Part shown: one piece after another, positions 1 through 10,490 of the stretch
Layout: each line of letters starts with the position of its first letter
Numbering within the stretch: position 1 is the stretch's first letter
Assembly: GCA_002382805.1 (NCBI GenBank)
Contig: DGAD01000031.1
Location: 93,565 to 157,564, forward strand
Reading direction: 5' to 3'
DNA length: 64,000 nucleotides
Source of the DNA: Clostridiales bacterium UBA4039
Lineage (GTDB): Bacteria > Bacillota > Clostridia > Lachnospirales > Vallitaleaceae
The notes under the pieces: model-generated
Database searches by the model: none
What the model saw: only the letters and a program-made list of their open reading frames with translations
Told to the model about the DNA's origin: nothing
Made by a program: the position numbers and the translations under genes

Positions 1-2
1 TT

Positions 3-2408
3 TTCAAGCGTCCGTTGATTAGCAAAACAATGCTTGATAAACATCGTGAAGGGCTTGTATTAGGCTCGGCGTGCGAGGCGGGTGAGTTGTATCCGCTTGT
101 ACTTGAAGGGCGCTCAGATGAGGCGATACAGCGTATTATTGACTATTATGACTATTTGGAGATCCAACCCTCAGGTAACAATGCGTTTATGATTGAGAAT
201 GGTAAAGTCAAAGATATCAAGGAAATCGAGGAAGTCAATCGACAAATTTGTGAACTAGGAGAGGCGAACAACAAACTGGTTGTAGCCACTTGTGATGTGC
301 ATTTTTTAAATCCTGAAGATGAAGTCTATCGACGGATTTTAATGGCGGGTAAAGGGTTTAAAGATGCCGATAACCAGCCGCCGTTATATTTTAGAACAAC
401 CAATGAAATGCTTAGTGAGTTTGAGTATCTTGGTGAAGAAAAAGCCTTTGAAGTCGTGGTGACCAATACCAATCTTATTGCAGATTCACTTGAGTATATT
501 GAGCCGGTTGAGCGAGATAAATATCCACCGGTCATTGAAGGATCAGAAAAAGAACTGGAAGAGATGTGCTATGCTAAGGCAAAAGCCATCTATGGCGAGC
601 CACTTCCTGAGGTTGTCCAAGAACGTCTGGACCGTGAGCTTAACTCCATTATTAGTAACGGTTTTGCGGTTATGTATATTATCTCACAAAAATTGGTGAA
701 AAAATCCAATGATGACGGATATCTTGTTGGTTCAAGAGGTTCTGTTGGTTCTTCCTTTGTTGCAACCATGTCAGGTATCACAGAAGTAAATCCATTATCG
801 CCCCATTATGTGTGTCAAGAATGTAAATACAGCGATTTTGAATCTGAAGAAGTGAAAAAATATGCCGGAAGTTCAGGGGTTGATATGCCAGATAAAACTT
901 GTCCAAAATGCGGTGCCCAATTATTAAAAGAAGGCCATGACATTCCCTTTGAAACATTTCTTGGATTTAAGGGAAATAAGGAGCCGGACATTGACCTGAA
1001 CTTTTCTGGGGAATATCAGGCCAAAGCACATAAATATACAGAAGTTCTCTTTGGAGAAGGTCATGTGTTTAAAGCGGGGACGATTGGTACATTGGCAGAT
1101 AAAACAGCATATGGATTTGTTAAAAACTATTTTGATGAACGTGAAATCCAAGTCAAAGAGGCAGAAATTAACCGGATTATTCAAGGATGTGTTGGTGTTA
1201 GAAGAACAACAGGACAGCATCCTGGTGGCATTATTGTTGTTCCAAAAGATCAAGAGATTTATACCTTTACACCGATTCAAAAACCTGCGAATGATCAAAC
1301 TTCCGATGTTATAACGACGCATTTTGACTATCACTCCATCGACCATAATCTACTTAAACTTGATATATTAGGTCATGATGATCCGACGATGATAAGGTTT
1401 TTAGAAGATATGACAGGGATAGATGCGACAAAGATACCTCTTGATGAACCAAAGGTAATGTCCTTGTTCCGTTCAGGAAAAGCTTTAGGAGTCAAACCAG
1501 AAGATATTGGAGGCATTACATTAGGTTCTTTGGGGATTCCTGAATTTGGTACAGACTTTGTTATGCAGATGTTAATTGAGACACAACCAGCGACTTTTTC
1601 CGATCTGATTCGGATCTCTGGATTATCTCACGGAACAGATGTATGGACCAATAATGCCCAACAACTGGTCCAAGAAGGGAAAGCGATTATTTCCACAGTT
1701 ATCTCTACGCGGGATGATATTATGACCTATCTTATTAATCAAGGATTAGACAAAGAGTTGTCTTTTACTATTATGGAAAGTGTACGTAAAGGGAAAGGAC
1801 TTCGAGATGAGTGGGAAGCTCAGATGCGAAAGTTTGATGTGCCAGACTGGTACATCTGGTCGTGTAAGCAGATCAAATATATGTTCCCCAAAGCCCATGC
1901 AGCGGCTTATGTAATGATGGCTTATCGTATTGCCTATTTTAAAGTTTTTTATCCACTAGAGTATTACACGGCCTTTTTTAGTATTCGTGCGTCAAACTTT
2001 GACTATGGATTGATGTGCAAGGGGAAAAGTGTTCTTGATGCACATATTCAAGATTATAAGAATCGCTTCAATGAATTAACAAAAAAAGAAAAAGATATGA
2101 TAAAAGATATGCGTATTGTTCAGGAGATGTATGCAAGAGGGTATGAGTTTTTACCGATTGATATATATCAAGTGGATGCAAAACGCTTCCGAATCATTGA
2201 CGGTAAAATCATGCCATCGTTGTCATCGATTAATGGAATGGGAGAAAAAGCAGCAGAAGGTGTAGTTGCCGGTCGTGAAGGCGGAGAATTTTTATCCTTA
2301 GAAGATTTTAGACTTCGAACTAAAACCGGAAAATCTCTCATTGAACTGTTAAAAAGCGAAGAAATATTAAAAGGACTTCCAGAGACGAATCAGATGAGTT
2401 TGTTTTAA
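3..2408 (+). CDS. polC: DNA polymerase III alpha subunit, PolC type (3' part; 5' end outside window)
   Basis: This is the C-terminal part, about 800 residues, of the Gram-positive replicative polymerase; full PolC proteins are usually near 1,430 residues, so the OB and 3'-5' exonuclease regions lie before base 1. The frame is open from base 3 with no start codon. The first residues belong to the second half of the split PHP domain ([10 protein letters not shown], then [13 protein letters not shown]). A zinc-binding pair follows (CQEC near base 809, CPKCG near base 899), and then the palm motif EPDIDLNF at 981-1004 with its metal-binding aspartates and a later DILGHDD. The C-terminus contains the fingers and ends in QMSLF. 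PolC is the leading-strand polymerase of low-GC Gram-positives. rnhA follows after 18 bases. Identity is certain; only the missing 5' end limits the call. Confidence 0.97.
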   Translation, partial: FKRPLISKTMLDKHREGLVLGSACEAGELYPLVLEGRSDEAIQRIIDYYDYLEIQPSGNNAFMIENGKVKDIKEIEEVNRQICELGEANNKLVVATCDVHFLNPEDEVYRRILMAGKGFKDADNQPPLYFRTTNEMLSEFEYLGEEKAFEVVVTNTNLIADSLEYIEPVERDKYPPVIEGSEKELEEMCYAKAKAIYGEPLPEVVQERLDRELNSIISNGFAVMYIISQKLVKKSNDDGYLVGSRGSVGSSFVATMSGITEVNPLSPHYVCQECKYSDFESEEVKKYAGSSGVDMPDKTCPKCGAQLLKEGHDIPFETFLGFKGNKEPDIDLNFSGEYQAKAHKYTEVLFGEGHVFKAGTIGTLADKTAYGFVKNYFDEREIQVKEAEINRIIQGCVGVRRTTGQHPGGIIVVPKDQEIYTFTPIQKPANDQTSDVITTHFDYHSIDHNLLKLDILGHDDPTMIRFLEDMTGIDATKIPLDEPKVMSLFRSGKALGVKPEDIGGITLGSLGIPEFGTDFVMQMLIETQPATFSDLIRISGLSHGTDVWTNNAQQLVQEGKAIISTVISTRDDIMTYLINQGLDKELSFTIMESVRKGKGLRDEWEAQMRKFDVPDWYIWSCKQIKYMFPKAHAAAYVMMAYRIAYFKVFYPLEYYTAFFSIRASNFDYGLMCKGKSVLDAHIQDYKNRFNELTKKEKDMIKDMRIVQEMYARGYEFLPIDIYQVDAKRFRIIDGKIMPSLSSINGMGEKAAEGVVAGREGGEFLSLEDFRLRTKTGKSLIELLKSEEILKGLPETNQMSLF

Positions 2409-2426
2409 AGAAAGGTGCAAGATACG

Positions 2427-2906
2427 ATGAAAAAGATTGATATTTATACAGACGGAGCATGTCGTGGTAACCCAGATGGACCAGGAGGTTATGGCGCTGT
2501 GTTAAAATATAAAGATTCAGATGGTAAGGAACATGTTAAAGAATTAAGTGACGGATATTTAAATACTACGAACAATCGGATGGAACTTATGGGGGTACTT
2601 TTTGCAATCAAAGCGTTAAAATCTCCATGTTCAATACGTGCACATACAGATTCTCAATATATTGTGAAAGCATTTAATGAAGGTTGGCTTAAGAATTGGA
2701 TAAAAAACAATTGGCGACGAGGCAAGAAAAAAGAACCCGTTAAAAATCAAGACCTTTGGGAAGCTCTTGTTGAAGCTGTAAAGCCCCATCAAGTTGAGTT
2801 TATATGGGTTAAAGGCCATGATGGACATCCTGAAAATGAACGATGCGATGAATTGGCAACCCTTGCTGCGGATAACGAACCACAAAAAGTGGATCAAGAC
2901 AATTAA
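2427..2906 (+). CDS. rnhA: Ribonuclease HI
   Basis: This enzyme cleaves the RNA strand of RNA-DNA hybrids, removing primers and R-loops in the cytoplasm. The protein has 159 residues, the normal size for a single-domain RNase HI. All four metal-binding acidic residues are visible: D9 in YTDGACRGNP, E53 in NRMEL, D75 in AHTDSQ and D141 in ERCDELA. The basic handle region WIKNNWRRGKKK is present, as in E. coli RNase HI. An in-frame GTG at 2415 is part of the ribosome-binding site (AAAGGTG), so ATG 2427 is taken as the start. It probably shares a transcript with polC, whose product creates its substrate. Confidence 0.95.
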   Translation: MKKIDIYTDGACRGNPDGPGGYGAVLKYKDSDGKEHVKELSDGYLNTTNNRMELMGVLFAIKALKSPCSIRAHTDSQYIVKAFNEGWLKNWIKNNWRRGKKKEPVKNQDLWEALVEAVKPHQVEFIWVKGHDGHPENERCDELATLAADNEPQKVDQDN

Positions 2907-3008
2907 AGGAATATTTCTTAAAAAAAAGGAAATTAACGGTTGTTGTTGTATATATAGAAGTATGTATTAATGGTTTTTGTGAATGAACATCTCAGTTAGG
3001 AGGTTGTT

Positions 3009-4016
3009 ATGAATTTACGAGAATTACAGGAAGAACGTGAGTTTGAAATTTTAAGCCCATATTCGTCATTTAGTCGAAACAGTCGTGGACGAGAAGTGGA
3101 AGAGACACCTTGTGATATACGAACAGATTATCAAAGGGATAGAGATCGTATCTTACATTCCAAAGCTTTTCGCCGATTAAAGCATAAGACGCAAGTTTTT
3201 ATCGCGCCGGAGGGTGATCATTATCGCACAAGGCTGACGCATACGTTAGAAGTATCTCAAATTGCACGTACCATTGCTAGAGCATTACGCTTGAATGAAG
3301 ACTTAACTGAGGCGATTGCTTTAGCACATGATTTAGGACATACGCCGTTTGGACATGCAGGTGAATATGCATTAAATCAAATATCCGAATTGGGATTTAA
3401 GCATTATCGCCAAAGTTTGCGTGTTGTTGAAGTCCTTGAAAACAAAGGAAAAGGATTAAACCTTACCTGGGAAGTTCGGGACGGAATTCTTAATCACCCA
3501 ACAAAAGGTAAACCGGCGACATTAGAAGGAGCGATTGTTCGTTTGTCAGATAAGATTGCTTACATTAATCATGACATTGATGATGCTCTTCGTGGGCACA
3601 TACTCAGTGAAAATGATTTACCCAAAGCGTTTACCGATGTTCTTGGATTAACATCTAAGGAGCGCATTAATGTTATGGTTCATGATATTGTTACAAATAG
3701 TATGGATAAAGATAAAATTATCATGAGTGAGCATATTTTAAATGCAATGACAGGTATGCGACAATTTATGTTTGAAAATGTCTACATTGATTCAAAAGCA
3801 AAAGAACATGAAGAAAAAGCACAAAATATGTTGACACAGCTCTTTTTATATTTTAAGGAGCATACCCATTTGCTTCCGCCTGAGCTGCTTGTTATGATTG
3901 ATGACAATGAGCCGATTGAGCGTGTTGTTAATGATTATATAGCAGGGATGACTGATCGATATGCTATTCGTAAATTTATGGATATTTTTGTCCCATCTTC
4001 ATGGAAAGAACTTTAA
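3009..4016 (+). CDS. dGTPase-like HD-domain triphosphohydrolase
   Basis: A 335-residue HD-superfamily protein of the deoxyguanosinetriphosphate triphosphohydrolase-like family. The metal site is visible as H in RLTHTLEV, the HD pair in ALAHDLGHTPFGHAGE, and a later D in RLSDKIAYINHDIDD. Family members cleave dNTPs to deoxynucleoside and triphosphate. Substrate preference cannot be read from the sequence. A strong TTAGGAGG site precedes ATG 3009. In clostridia this gene commonly sits just before dnaG and sigA, as here, which fits a role in nucleotide-pool control next to replication priming. A small hairpin lies between it and dnaG. Confidence 0.9.
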   Translation: MNLRELQEEREFEILSPYSSFSRNSRGREVEETPCDIRTDYQRDRDRILHSKAFRRLKHKTQVFIAPEGDHYRTRLTHTLEVSQIARTIARALRLNEDLTEAIALAHDLGHTPFGHAGEYALNQISELGFKHYRQSLRVVEVLENKGKGLNLTWEVRDGILNHPTKGKPATLEGAIVRLSDKIAYINHDIDDALRGHILSENDLPKAFTDVLGLTSKERINVMVHDIVTNSMDKDKIIMSEHILNAMTGMRQFMFENVYIDSKAKEHEEKAQNMLTQLFLYFKEHTHLLPPELLVMIDDNEPIERVVNDYIAGMTDRYAIRKFMDIFVPSSWKEL

Positions 4017-4021
4017 AATAG

Positions 4022-4052
4022 AGGTTAGAAGCTGTGATAATACAGCGAACCT
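4022..4052 (+). other. Small hairpin between the dGTPase gene and dnaG
   Basis: AGGTT (4022-4026) pairs with AACCT (4048-4052), and GCTGT (4031-4035) pairs with ACAGC (4042-4046) around a six-base loop. No T-run follows, so this is not a classical terminator. It may be an RNA processing or attenuation element ahead of dnaG. Confidence 0.35.
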
Positions 4053-4081
4053 AAGTGAAAAAGAACGGAGAATGAAAGGTT

Positions 4082-5875
4082 ATGTTTTATCCTGATGAAA
4101 TAATTGAAGAGGTACGACTTCACAATGATGTTGTTGATGTCATCGGGGAATATGTACATCTTCAAAAAAAAGGGAGCTCACATTTTGGGTTGTGTCCTTT
4201 TCATAATGAGAAAACCCCATCATTTTCTGTGAGTAAAGATAAGCAAATGTATTACTGCTTTGGATGTGGAGCTGGAGGCAATGTTTTTAGCTTTATTATG
4301 GCCTATGAGAATTTTTCGTTTGTTGAAGCGGTCAAACATTTAGCTGAACGAGCCCGGATAGATTTGCCTGAGCCGGAAGTGTCCGAAGAAGTAAAAAAAG
4401 CGATTAATTATAAACAGCGTCTATATGATGCCAATCGCTTAGCAGCAAGGTATTACTATATGCTATTACGCAAAGAGATAGGCAAGCATGCCTTGGCATA
4501 CTTAGAAGAGCGACGCTTAAGTCCGGAAATTATGAAACAGTTTGGTCTAGGTTATGCATCTCAATTTCGAGATGATCTCTATAAGCACTTGCAAAAGCAA
4601 GGGTTTTCCAATCGAGAACTCCTCGATTGTGGTTTGCTGTTAGAAGATAAAAAACGACAAGGCGAATATTATGATCGTTTTTTTAATCGAGTGATGTTTC
4701 CGATTTTTGATGTACATGGAAAAGTGATTGCCTTTGGCGGACGTGTTATGGGAGATGGGCAACCAAAATATTTGAACTCTCCAGAGACTAAGCTGTTTGA
4801 CAAGAGCAGAAATCTATATGGATTAAATATTGCACGAAAATCAAGAGAAAAATATATGATTGTTGTTGAAGGATATATGGATGTTATTGCATTACATCAG
4901 GCTGGATTTGATAATGCAATTGCATCGCTAGGGACGGCGTTTACTAGTGGACATGGTCAATTGATTAAACGTTACGTTGATGAGGTAGTTATTGCCTTTG
5001 ATAGTGATGGTGCGGGAGTCAATGCAGCACTGCGTTCGATTCCTATTTTAAAGTCTGCGGGCCTAATTGTTCGAGTACTTAATATGGAAACAGCCAAAGA
5101 CCCGGATGAATTTATTCAAAATCAAGGGATTGAAGCATTTAACGAGCTACTTAAACATGCGACAGCAAGTTTTATGTTTGAAATCAAGCAATTAAGTAAA
5201 CGTTTTGACCTGAGTGATCCAGAATATAAGACGCGCTTTAGTGATGAAGTGGCTAAAAAGCTATTAACCATTGAAGGCAAAATCGAAAGAGATAATTATT
5301 TAGAAGCGATTGTTGCAGAATATAAAATGTCAAAAAATGGATTATATGAACTTATGGCCAAGCATGGGAATAATGTGGGGATTGCTCAGCGAGAGCCAAA
5401 TGTGTTATCAAAAGAGTTGAAAAGTGGTTCCCATAAAAAACGTGAAGAAGGCACTATTTTAGCTCAGAAGCAATTATTAGCCATTATTGTCTCTAACTAT
5501 AAAATTTTTGCACATATAAAAGACATTATACAACCAGAATATTTCACACAAGATACCTTGCAAAAAGTAGCGTATATTGTGTTTGATATATATAATACTA
5601 AACAAGAAATAGAACCTGCTGATGTTATGCGTCGATTCACTCAAATTGAAGATCAAAAAATGATTGCGAATATCTTTAGCGAGGAGTTAAAAGTCGAGAA
5701 TCAGCAGCAACTAGAAAAATTGTTAAACGACACCATAAGAAAGATCAAAGGTGATTATCTAGAGCAAAAACGCATGAATGTCAATGATCCTGCTGGATTA
5801 ATGTCTCTAATTCAAGAAAAAAAAGCGTTACTTAATTTTTATCTTCACCTAGATGAAATCGATAGAAGGGATTGA
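4082..5875 (+). CDS. dnaG: DNA primase
   Basis: DnaG makes the RNA primers for lagging-strand synthesis together with the replicative helicase. The 597-residue protein has the expected order. The CHC2 zinc finger uses C38, H41, C59 and C62. The central catalytic core carries the Toprim motif [11 protein letters not shown] followed by AFDSDGAG with its acidic metal ligands. A C-terminal helical region matches the helicase-binding domain. Length is typical for Firmicutes. The stop codon lies a few bases before the sigA start, so the two are translated from one message, the classical macromolecular-synthesis arrangement. Confidence 0.97.
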   Translation: MFYPDEIIEEVRLHNDVVDVIGEYVHLQKKGSSHFGLCPFHNEKTPSFSVSKDKQMYYCFGCGAGGNVFSFIMAYENFSFVEAVKHLAERARIDLPEPEVSEEVKKAINYKQRLYDANRLAARYYYMLLRKEIGKHALAYLEERRLSPEIMKQFGLGYASQFRDDLYKHLQKQGFSNRELLDCGLLLEDKKRQGEYYDRFFNRVMFPIFDVHGKVIAFGGRVMGDGQPKYLNSPETKLFDKSRNLYGLNIARKSREKYMIVVEGYMDVIALHQAGFDNAIASLGTAFTSGHGQLIKRYVDEVVIAFDSDGAGVNAALRSIPILKSAGLIVRVLNMETAKDPDEFIQNQGIEAFNELLKHATASFMFEIKQLSKRFDLSDPEYKTRFSDEVAKKLLTIEGKIERDNYLEAIVAEYKMSKNGLYELMAKHGNNVGIAQREPNVLSKELKSGSHKKREEGTILAQKQLLAIIVSNYKIFAHIKDIIQPEYFTQDTLQKVAYIVFDIYNTKQEIEPADVMRRFTQIEDQKMIANIFSEELKVENQQQLEKLLNDTIRKIKGDYLEQKRMNVNDPAGLMSLIQEKKALLNFYLHLDEIDRRD

Positions 5876-5880
5876 AAAAC

Positions 5881-6960
5881 ATGGCAGCAGAAGAAAATGT
5901 AAAAAGTTTTGAAGCAAAAATCTTAGAATTGGTCGCAGTAGCTAAAACAAAGAAAAACGTTTTAGAATATAAAGAGATAGAGGCTAGATTCAAAGATGAA
6001 GAATTAGAACCGGATAAAATAGAGATTATCTATGAGGTTCTTGAAAAGAGCGGTATTGATGTATTAGGTGAGGTAGAAGAAGAGGAAGAAGAAGAAGAAA
6101 AAGAATTAGATTTATCGTTGCCGGAAGGAATTAACATTGATGATCCTGTGCGCATGTATTTAAAGGAAATTGGGAAAGTCCCTCTACTTACCGGTGAAGA
6201 AGAGATTGCGTTGGCAAAACGTATGGAAGCCGGGGATGAGATTGCAAAGCAAAGGTTAGCGGAAGCAAACTTGCGTTTGGTTGTTAGTATAGCTAAACGT
6301 TATGTAGGACGTGGCATGCTCTTTTTAGATCTTATTCAAGAAGGTAACCTCGGTCTGATTAAAGCGGTTGAAAAGTTTGACTATAATAAAGGTTTTAAGT
6401 TCAGTACGTATGCAACATGGTGGATTCGACAAGCGATTACTCGGGCTATTGCGGACCAGGCAAGAACAATTCGAATTCCGGTGCATATGGTCGAGACAAT
6501 TAATAAGCTTATTCGTGTGTCACGACAACTCCTTCAAGAATTGGGTCGAGATCCGGTTCCAGAAGAGATTGCTGAAGAATTAGATATGCCGGTGGATAAG
6601 GTTAGAGAGATCCTTAAAATTTCACAAGAGCCGGTATCGCTAGAGACACCGATTGGTGAAGAAGAAGATTCCCACTTGGGGGATTTTATACAAGATGATA
6701 ACGTTCCGGTTCCGGCAGAAGCCGCAGCATTTACCTTGCTTAAAGAGCAATTGGTTGAAGTGCTAGATACATTGACTGAACGCGAACAAAAAGTGTTGCG
6801 TTTGCGCTTTGGGCTAGATGATGGTCGAGCAAGGACGCTAGAAGAAGTGGGTAAAGAGTTTAACGTTACTCGTGAGCGAATTCGACAAATTGAAGCAAAG
6901 GCGTTAAGAAAACTGCGTCACCCTAGTCGAAGTCGAAAATTAAAGGACTATCTAGAATAA
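5881..6960 (+). CDS. sigA: Primary sigma factor (sigma-A / RpoD)
   Basis: This is the housekeeping sigma factor that directs RNA polymerase to TTGACA/TATAAT promoters. The 359-residue protein has a short region 1 with an acidic run (a Glu-rich stretch near residue 62), region 1.2 ([16 protein letters not shown]), region 2 with [14 protein letters not shown] and the -10-reading helix [17 protein letters not shown], region 3, and region 4 with the -35-reading [22 protein letters not shown] at 5872 overlaps the dnaG stop, but AGAAGGGA at 5863-5870 is correctly spaced for ATG 5881, which is chosen. A perfect hairpin follows the gene. Confidence 0.97.
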   Translation: MAAEENVKSFEAKILELVAVAKTKKNVLEYKEIEARFKDEELEPDKIEIIYEVLEKSGIDVLGEVEEEEEEEEKELDLSLPEGINIDDPVRMYLKEIGKVPLLTGEEEIALAKRMEAGDEIAKQRLAEANLRLVVSIAKRYVGRGMLFLDLIQEGNLGLIKAVEKFDYNKGFKFSTYATWWIRQAITRAIADQARTIRIPVHMVETINKLIRVSRQLLQELGRDPVPEEIAEELDMPVDKVREILKISQEPVSLETPIGEEEDSHLGDFIQDDNVPVPAEAAAFTLLKEQLVEVLDTLTEREQKVLRLRFGLDDGRARTLEEVGKEFNVTRERIRQIEAKALRKLRHPSRSRKLKDYLE

Positions 6961-6966
6961 GTATGC

Positions 6967-7004
6967 ATAAAACCATGAATGATAACTATTATTCATGGTT
7001 TTAT
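6967..7004 (+). terminator. Hairpin terminator after sigA
   Basis: A perfect 14-bp stem pairs 6967-6980 with 6991-7004 around a 10-base loop. The right arm ends in GGTTTTAT, so the T-rich part lies in the stem itself. It is probably a weak intrinsic terminator or a processing site that lowers expression of trmK relative to sigA. Confidence 0.65.
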
Positions 7005-7020
7005 TGAAAGTGGGGATTTT

Positions 7021-7728
7021 ATGGAAATTTCAAGACGTTTAGAATGGATTGCGTCATTTGTAAAACAAGGAGAACGCGTGGCGGATATAGGAACAGATCA
7101 TGGATATATTCCTATATATTTAGCTCAAAACAAAACATCACCAAAGGTTATTGCGATGGATATTAACTTTGGACCTTTGGATAAAGCAAAAAATAATATT
7201 CGCGCTTACCACCAGGAAGATATTGTAGAGGCACGGCTAAGTAATGGATTAATGACCCTTGATGAAGGGGAAGTTGATTGTATTATTATCGCCGGAATGG
7301 GTGGTCGCTTGATTGATCAGATATTACGGGAATCAAAAGAAAAATTGATGACATACAAACGGTGGATTATTTCACCGCATAAAGATATAGATATCGTTCG
7401 AAAGACATTGCTTGAACTTGGTATTGCTATTATTGATGAAGATATGATGTATGAAGATGGGCATTATTACACAGTGCTTATTGCGATTACAGATACAAAG
7501 GATGTGGCATATTTACCTTATTCACCCAATGAAAATCCATTATTTTTTGTCTATGGTAAGTGCCTGGTTACAAAAAAACATCCATTGCTTTTGGAACAGC
7601 TCAAGATGAAAAACACTCGAGATAAGCAATTGATAGATATTTTAAAAGAAAAAGGAATCATTAATCGTATAGCAGAGCTAGAACATGATATAGTGATTCG
7701 AAATAAGGTGATTAAATGGATGCAATAA
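7021..7728 (+). CDS. trmK: tRNA (adenine(22)-N1)-methyltransferase
   Basis: TrmK methylates N1 of adenine 22 in the D-loop of some tRNAs using S-adenosylmethionine. The 235-residue protein has the SAM-binding Rossmann motif VADIGTDHGYIPIYLA, an acidic end of strand 2 (VIAMDI) and the family motif IIIAGMGGRLI. The open frame extends upstream into the sigA terminator, but AGTGGGGA just before ATG 7021 decides the start. It overlaps the next gene by 13 bases. The order sigA-trmK-nif3 is also found in Bacillus subtilis (sigA, trmK/yqfN, yqfO). Confidence 0.92.
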   Translation: MEISRRLEWIASFVKQGERVADIGTDHGYIPIYLAQNKTSPKVIAMDINFGPLDKAKNNIRAYHQEDIVEARLSNGLMTLDEGEVDCIIIAGMGGRLIDQILRESKEKLMTYKRWIISPHKDIDIVRKTLLELGIAIIDEDMMYEDGHYYTVLIAITDTKDVAYLPYSPNENPLFFVYGKCLVTKKHPLLLEQLKMKNTRDKQLIDILKEKGIINRIAELEHDIVIRNKVIKWMQ

Positions 7729-8498
7729 CGGTTAAAGATATAATGGAATGTATTGAACGTATTGCGCCCCAGGATTTAGCGCAAGATTATGATAATGTAG
7801 GATTATTAATTGGAGATTCAAAGCGACGGATCAATAAAATTATAGTCGGTCTTGAAGTGACCAATAGTTTAATTGATGAGGCAATAAATAAGGCATGTGA
7901 TATGATTGTTGTTCATCATCCGCTTATTTTTTCACCACTGAATAGAATCGTGGAACAAGATCCGATTGCGCATAAAGTTATTCGATTAATCAAGGCAGAT
8001 ATTAATGTTTATGTTGCACATACGAACTTAGATATGGCTCAACATGGGCTAAATGATTATCTGTGTGAAGTACTGGACATAAAGCCAAACATTGAAATAG
8101 GTTTTGAGCAAAACAGGTTACTTCGCATTTGTGATGTTAAGCAACAAGCCTTTAAACAGCTGGTTTGGCATGTGAAGGAGCGTTTAAACCTAGATACGAT
8201 TCGCTATGCGGGGCATTTAGACAAACAAATTAAGCGCATTGGACTTTGCTCTGGAAGCGGGATGAGTTTTTTTGATATGGCTATCGAACAAGGTGTTGAT
8301 GCATATATCACAGGTGATCTAAAGTATCACGATGCGGTAAAAGCTATGGAGTTAGAAGTGCCGGTTATAGATGCCGGTCATTATGGTACGGAGATTATCT
8401 GTCGACAACTTTTTGAAAACATTTTGAAAGAAAACTTTCAAGAGGATATTCAGATTCTTCAACACAATGAATTTTTAGATCCAATTTGTACATTATGA
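7716..8498 (+). CDS. Nif3-like dinuclear metal-centre protein
   Basis: A 260-residue member of the Nif3/YqfO family, often annotated as GTP cyclohydrolase I type 2 homologue. The metal ligands are visible in VVHHPLIFSP, AHTNLDMAQHGLND and the C-terminal DAGHYGTEI. The central extra domain seen in longer Bacillus homologues is absent, which matches the short form. The biochemical role of the family is not settled. The start ATG 7716 lies inside the 3' end of trmK, indicating translational coupling. Confidence 0.88.
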   Translation: MDAITVKDIMECIERIAPQDLAQDYDNVGLLIGDSKRRINKIIVGLEVTNSLIDEAINKACDMIVVHHPLIFSPLNRIVEQDPIAHKVIRLIKADINVYVAHTNLDMAQHGLNDYLCEVLDIKPNIEIGFEQNRLLRICDVKQQAFKQLVWHVKERLNLDTIRYAGHLDKQIKRIGLCSGSGMSFFDMAIEQGVDAYITGDLKYHDAVKAMELEVPVIDAGHYGTEIICRQLFENILKENFQEDIQILQHNEFLDPICTL

Positions 8499-8532
8499 CG
8501 ATGAGAACATTATACGCAGGAGGTATTTGAAG

Positions 8533-10212
8533 TTGACTTTGAAAATATTTTTAAAACATAATAATACAACCATTGAGGTTGAACAGGGGACATCTTTAAA
8601 AGAAATTGCAGCACGGGTAGAAGATGATTTTGATGCACCAATTACACTAGCCATTGTGGATGGAAAATTAAAAGAAATCTATAAGCAGGTTAAGTCGGAT
8701 TGTGAAGTGGAATTTTTAGATTTAACGAATAAAGATGGATACCGAACATATCAGCGTTCGTTGACATTACTTTTTATTAAGTCGTTGCGAGATGTATATC
8801 AGGGATATGGAATCAACCATGTCGATGTTCGGGTACAATTTACAATTCAACGTGGTTTGTATTGTGAAGTGCTTAATGTTGAAGAAAAACCTTTGACGCA
8901 AGAGATTATTAAAGAGATTGAAGATCGCATGAAAGCATATGTAGATATAGATGCAGTGATATACAAAAGTACAGTAACCACAAGCAAAGCGATTAAACTT
9001 TTTGCAAAACAAGGCATGAAGGATAAGGTCTGCTTATTAAAGTATCGTAGTGTTTCCAATACCAATATTTATGAGCTGGATGGATTTTACGATTACTATT
9101 TTGGCTATATGGTTCCATCTTATGGAAAAATAGGAAAGTTTGAGTTGCACCCACACGATGAAGGGGTCATGGTTCAATACGTATCAAAAGCTGAACCTAA
9201 AAAAGTTGCCCCATTTAAACCGGCGCTTATGTTATTTGATACGCAAAAGGAAACTTCACGTTGGGCGCAACTTATGGATGTAACTACTATAGGAGAATTA
9301 AATGAGCTTATTGCTGCAGGAGATATTAACGATTTACTTTTAGTGGCAGAAGCGCTTATGGAAAAACGTATCGCATCAATTGCTGATGAAATTGTTAACA
9401 ATCAAAATAAAAAACGCTTTATTTTTATTGCAGGGCCGTCTTCATCAGGTAAGACAACTTTTGCACATCGCTTAGGCATCCAACTTCGTGCTTTTGGTAT
9501 GAATCCGAAAACGATTTCACTGGATAATTACTTTGTAAATCGTGAGCAGACGCCATTGGATGAATACGGGAACTTTAATTTTGAAACGATTGATGCGATT
9601 GATCGTAAATTATTTAATGAAAACATGTTGGAGTTACTTGCTGGACAGTCTGTGGATATTCCTCACTTTAACTTTATCTCTGGAAAGCGTGAATATCGTG
9701 ACAATCCGATTGAACTAGGCGACAATGGTATTTTAATTGTAGAGGGGATTCATGGACTTAATGATATGCTTTCCTATGATTTGCCAAAAGAAAATACATT
9801 TAAAATTTATATTAGTGCAATGACACAACTAAACTTAGACTATCATAATCGTATTCCAACGACGGATGGGCGCTTATTGCGACGTATTGTTAGAGACTAT
9901 CAATACAGAGGTGTTTCAGCGTTGCAAACAATCCGTATGTGGGAATCCGTACGCCGTGGAGAAGAAAAATATATCTTCCCATTTCAAGAAAAAGCAGATG
10001 TGATGTTTAACTCTGCCTTGATTTATGAAATTGCTGTACTTAAACAATATGCAGATCCTTTGCTCTATAGTATTCCTGATGATTGTCCAGAACATATAGA
10101 AGCTAAGCGATTGATAAAATTCCTGGATTATATTCTTGGGGTCACAAGTGAACATATTCCTCAAAACTCACTCATTCGTGAATTTATTGGAGGAAGCTGT
10201 TTTAGAACATGA
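8533..10212 (+). CDS. TGS-domain nucleoside (uridine) kinase-like protein
   Basis: A 559-residue protein with an N-terminal TGS-like domain (about residues 1-65), a middle region resembling the second domain of threonyl-tRNA synthetase, and a C-terminal uridine kinase/phosphoribulokinase P-loop domain (IAGPSSSGKTTFAHR near residue 300, then IVEGIHGLND). It probably phosphorylates a nucleoside, but the substrate is not shown by the sequence. AGGAGG at 8518-8523 is 9 bases from TTG 8533 and only 3 from TTG 8527, so TTG 8533 is chosen. Proteins with this architecture are widespread in clostridia. Confidence 0.85.
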   Translation: MTLKIFLKHNNTTIEVEQGTSLKEIAARVEDDFDAPITLAIVDGKLKEIYKQVKSDCEVEFLDLTNKDGYRTYQRSLTLLFIKSLRDVYQGYGINHVDVRVQFTIQRGLYCEVLNVEEKPLTQEIIKEIEDRMKAYVDIDAVIYKSTVTTSKAIKLFAKQGMKDKVCLLKYRSVSNTNIYELDGFYDYYFGYMVPSYGKIGKFELHPHDEGVMVQYVSKAEPKKVAPFKPALMLFDTQKETSRWAQLMDVTTIGELNELIAAGDINDLLLVAEALMEKRIASIADEIVNNQNKKRFIFIAGPSSSGKTTFAHRLGIQLRAFGMNPKTISLDNYFVNREQTPLDEYGNFNFETIDAIDRKLFNENMLELLAGQSVDIPHFNFISGKREYRDNPIELGDNGILIVEGIHGLNDMLSYDLPKENTFKIYISAMTQLNLDYHNRIPTTDGRLLRRIVRDYQYRGVSALQTIRMWESVRRGEEKYIFPFQEKADVMFNSALIYEIAVLKQYADPLLYSIPDDCPEHIEAKRLIKFLDYILGVTSEHIPQNSLIREFIGGSCFRT

Positions 10213-10235
10213 TGGGTTACTGAAGGAGGCTATAA

Positions 10236-10490
10236 ATGAAGATAACAAAATTAAAGAAACTATCAAATGGGCTATTTATTTTGAGTGTTATTTTTTCGGC
10301 AGGAGTATTATTTAAAAATTGGCTTGATCAGCGAAATCTTCCTGAAGGGGTATGTCCAATTGAAAATAATTCTGAATGGATGATTGCTGCTATAAGTTTA
10401 TTAGTGATAAGTTTTATTGTAACTTCAATTATAGATTATCGAATTAAGAAGCTTAATAAGGGGGAGAATCCGTTTGAGGGAGAAGATTAA
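10236..10490 (+). CDS. Small two-helix membrane protein of unknown function
   Basis: An 84-residue protein with two hydrophobic segments (about residues 10-28 and 47-66) joined by a short polar loop (WLDQRNLPEGVCPIENNSEW). The C-terminus is charged. GAAGGAGG precedes ATG 10236. Its last 17 bases overlap the moxR start, so it belongs to the MoxR-DUF58-transglutaminase operon. No family was recognised. Confidence 0.75.
   Translation: MKITKLKKLSNGLFILSVIFSAGVLFKNWLDQRNLPEGVCPIENNSEWMIAAISLLVISFIVTSIIDYRIKKLNKGENPFEGED

Noticed and set aside
924..1346. 140-residue open frame on the minus strand
   Set aside because: It lies opposite the polC catalytic core, has no ribosome-binding site and an odd composition; it is a shadow of polC.
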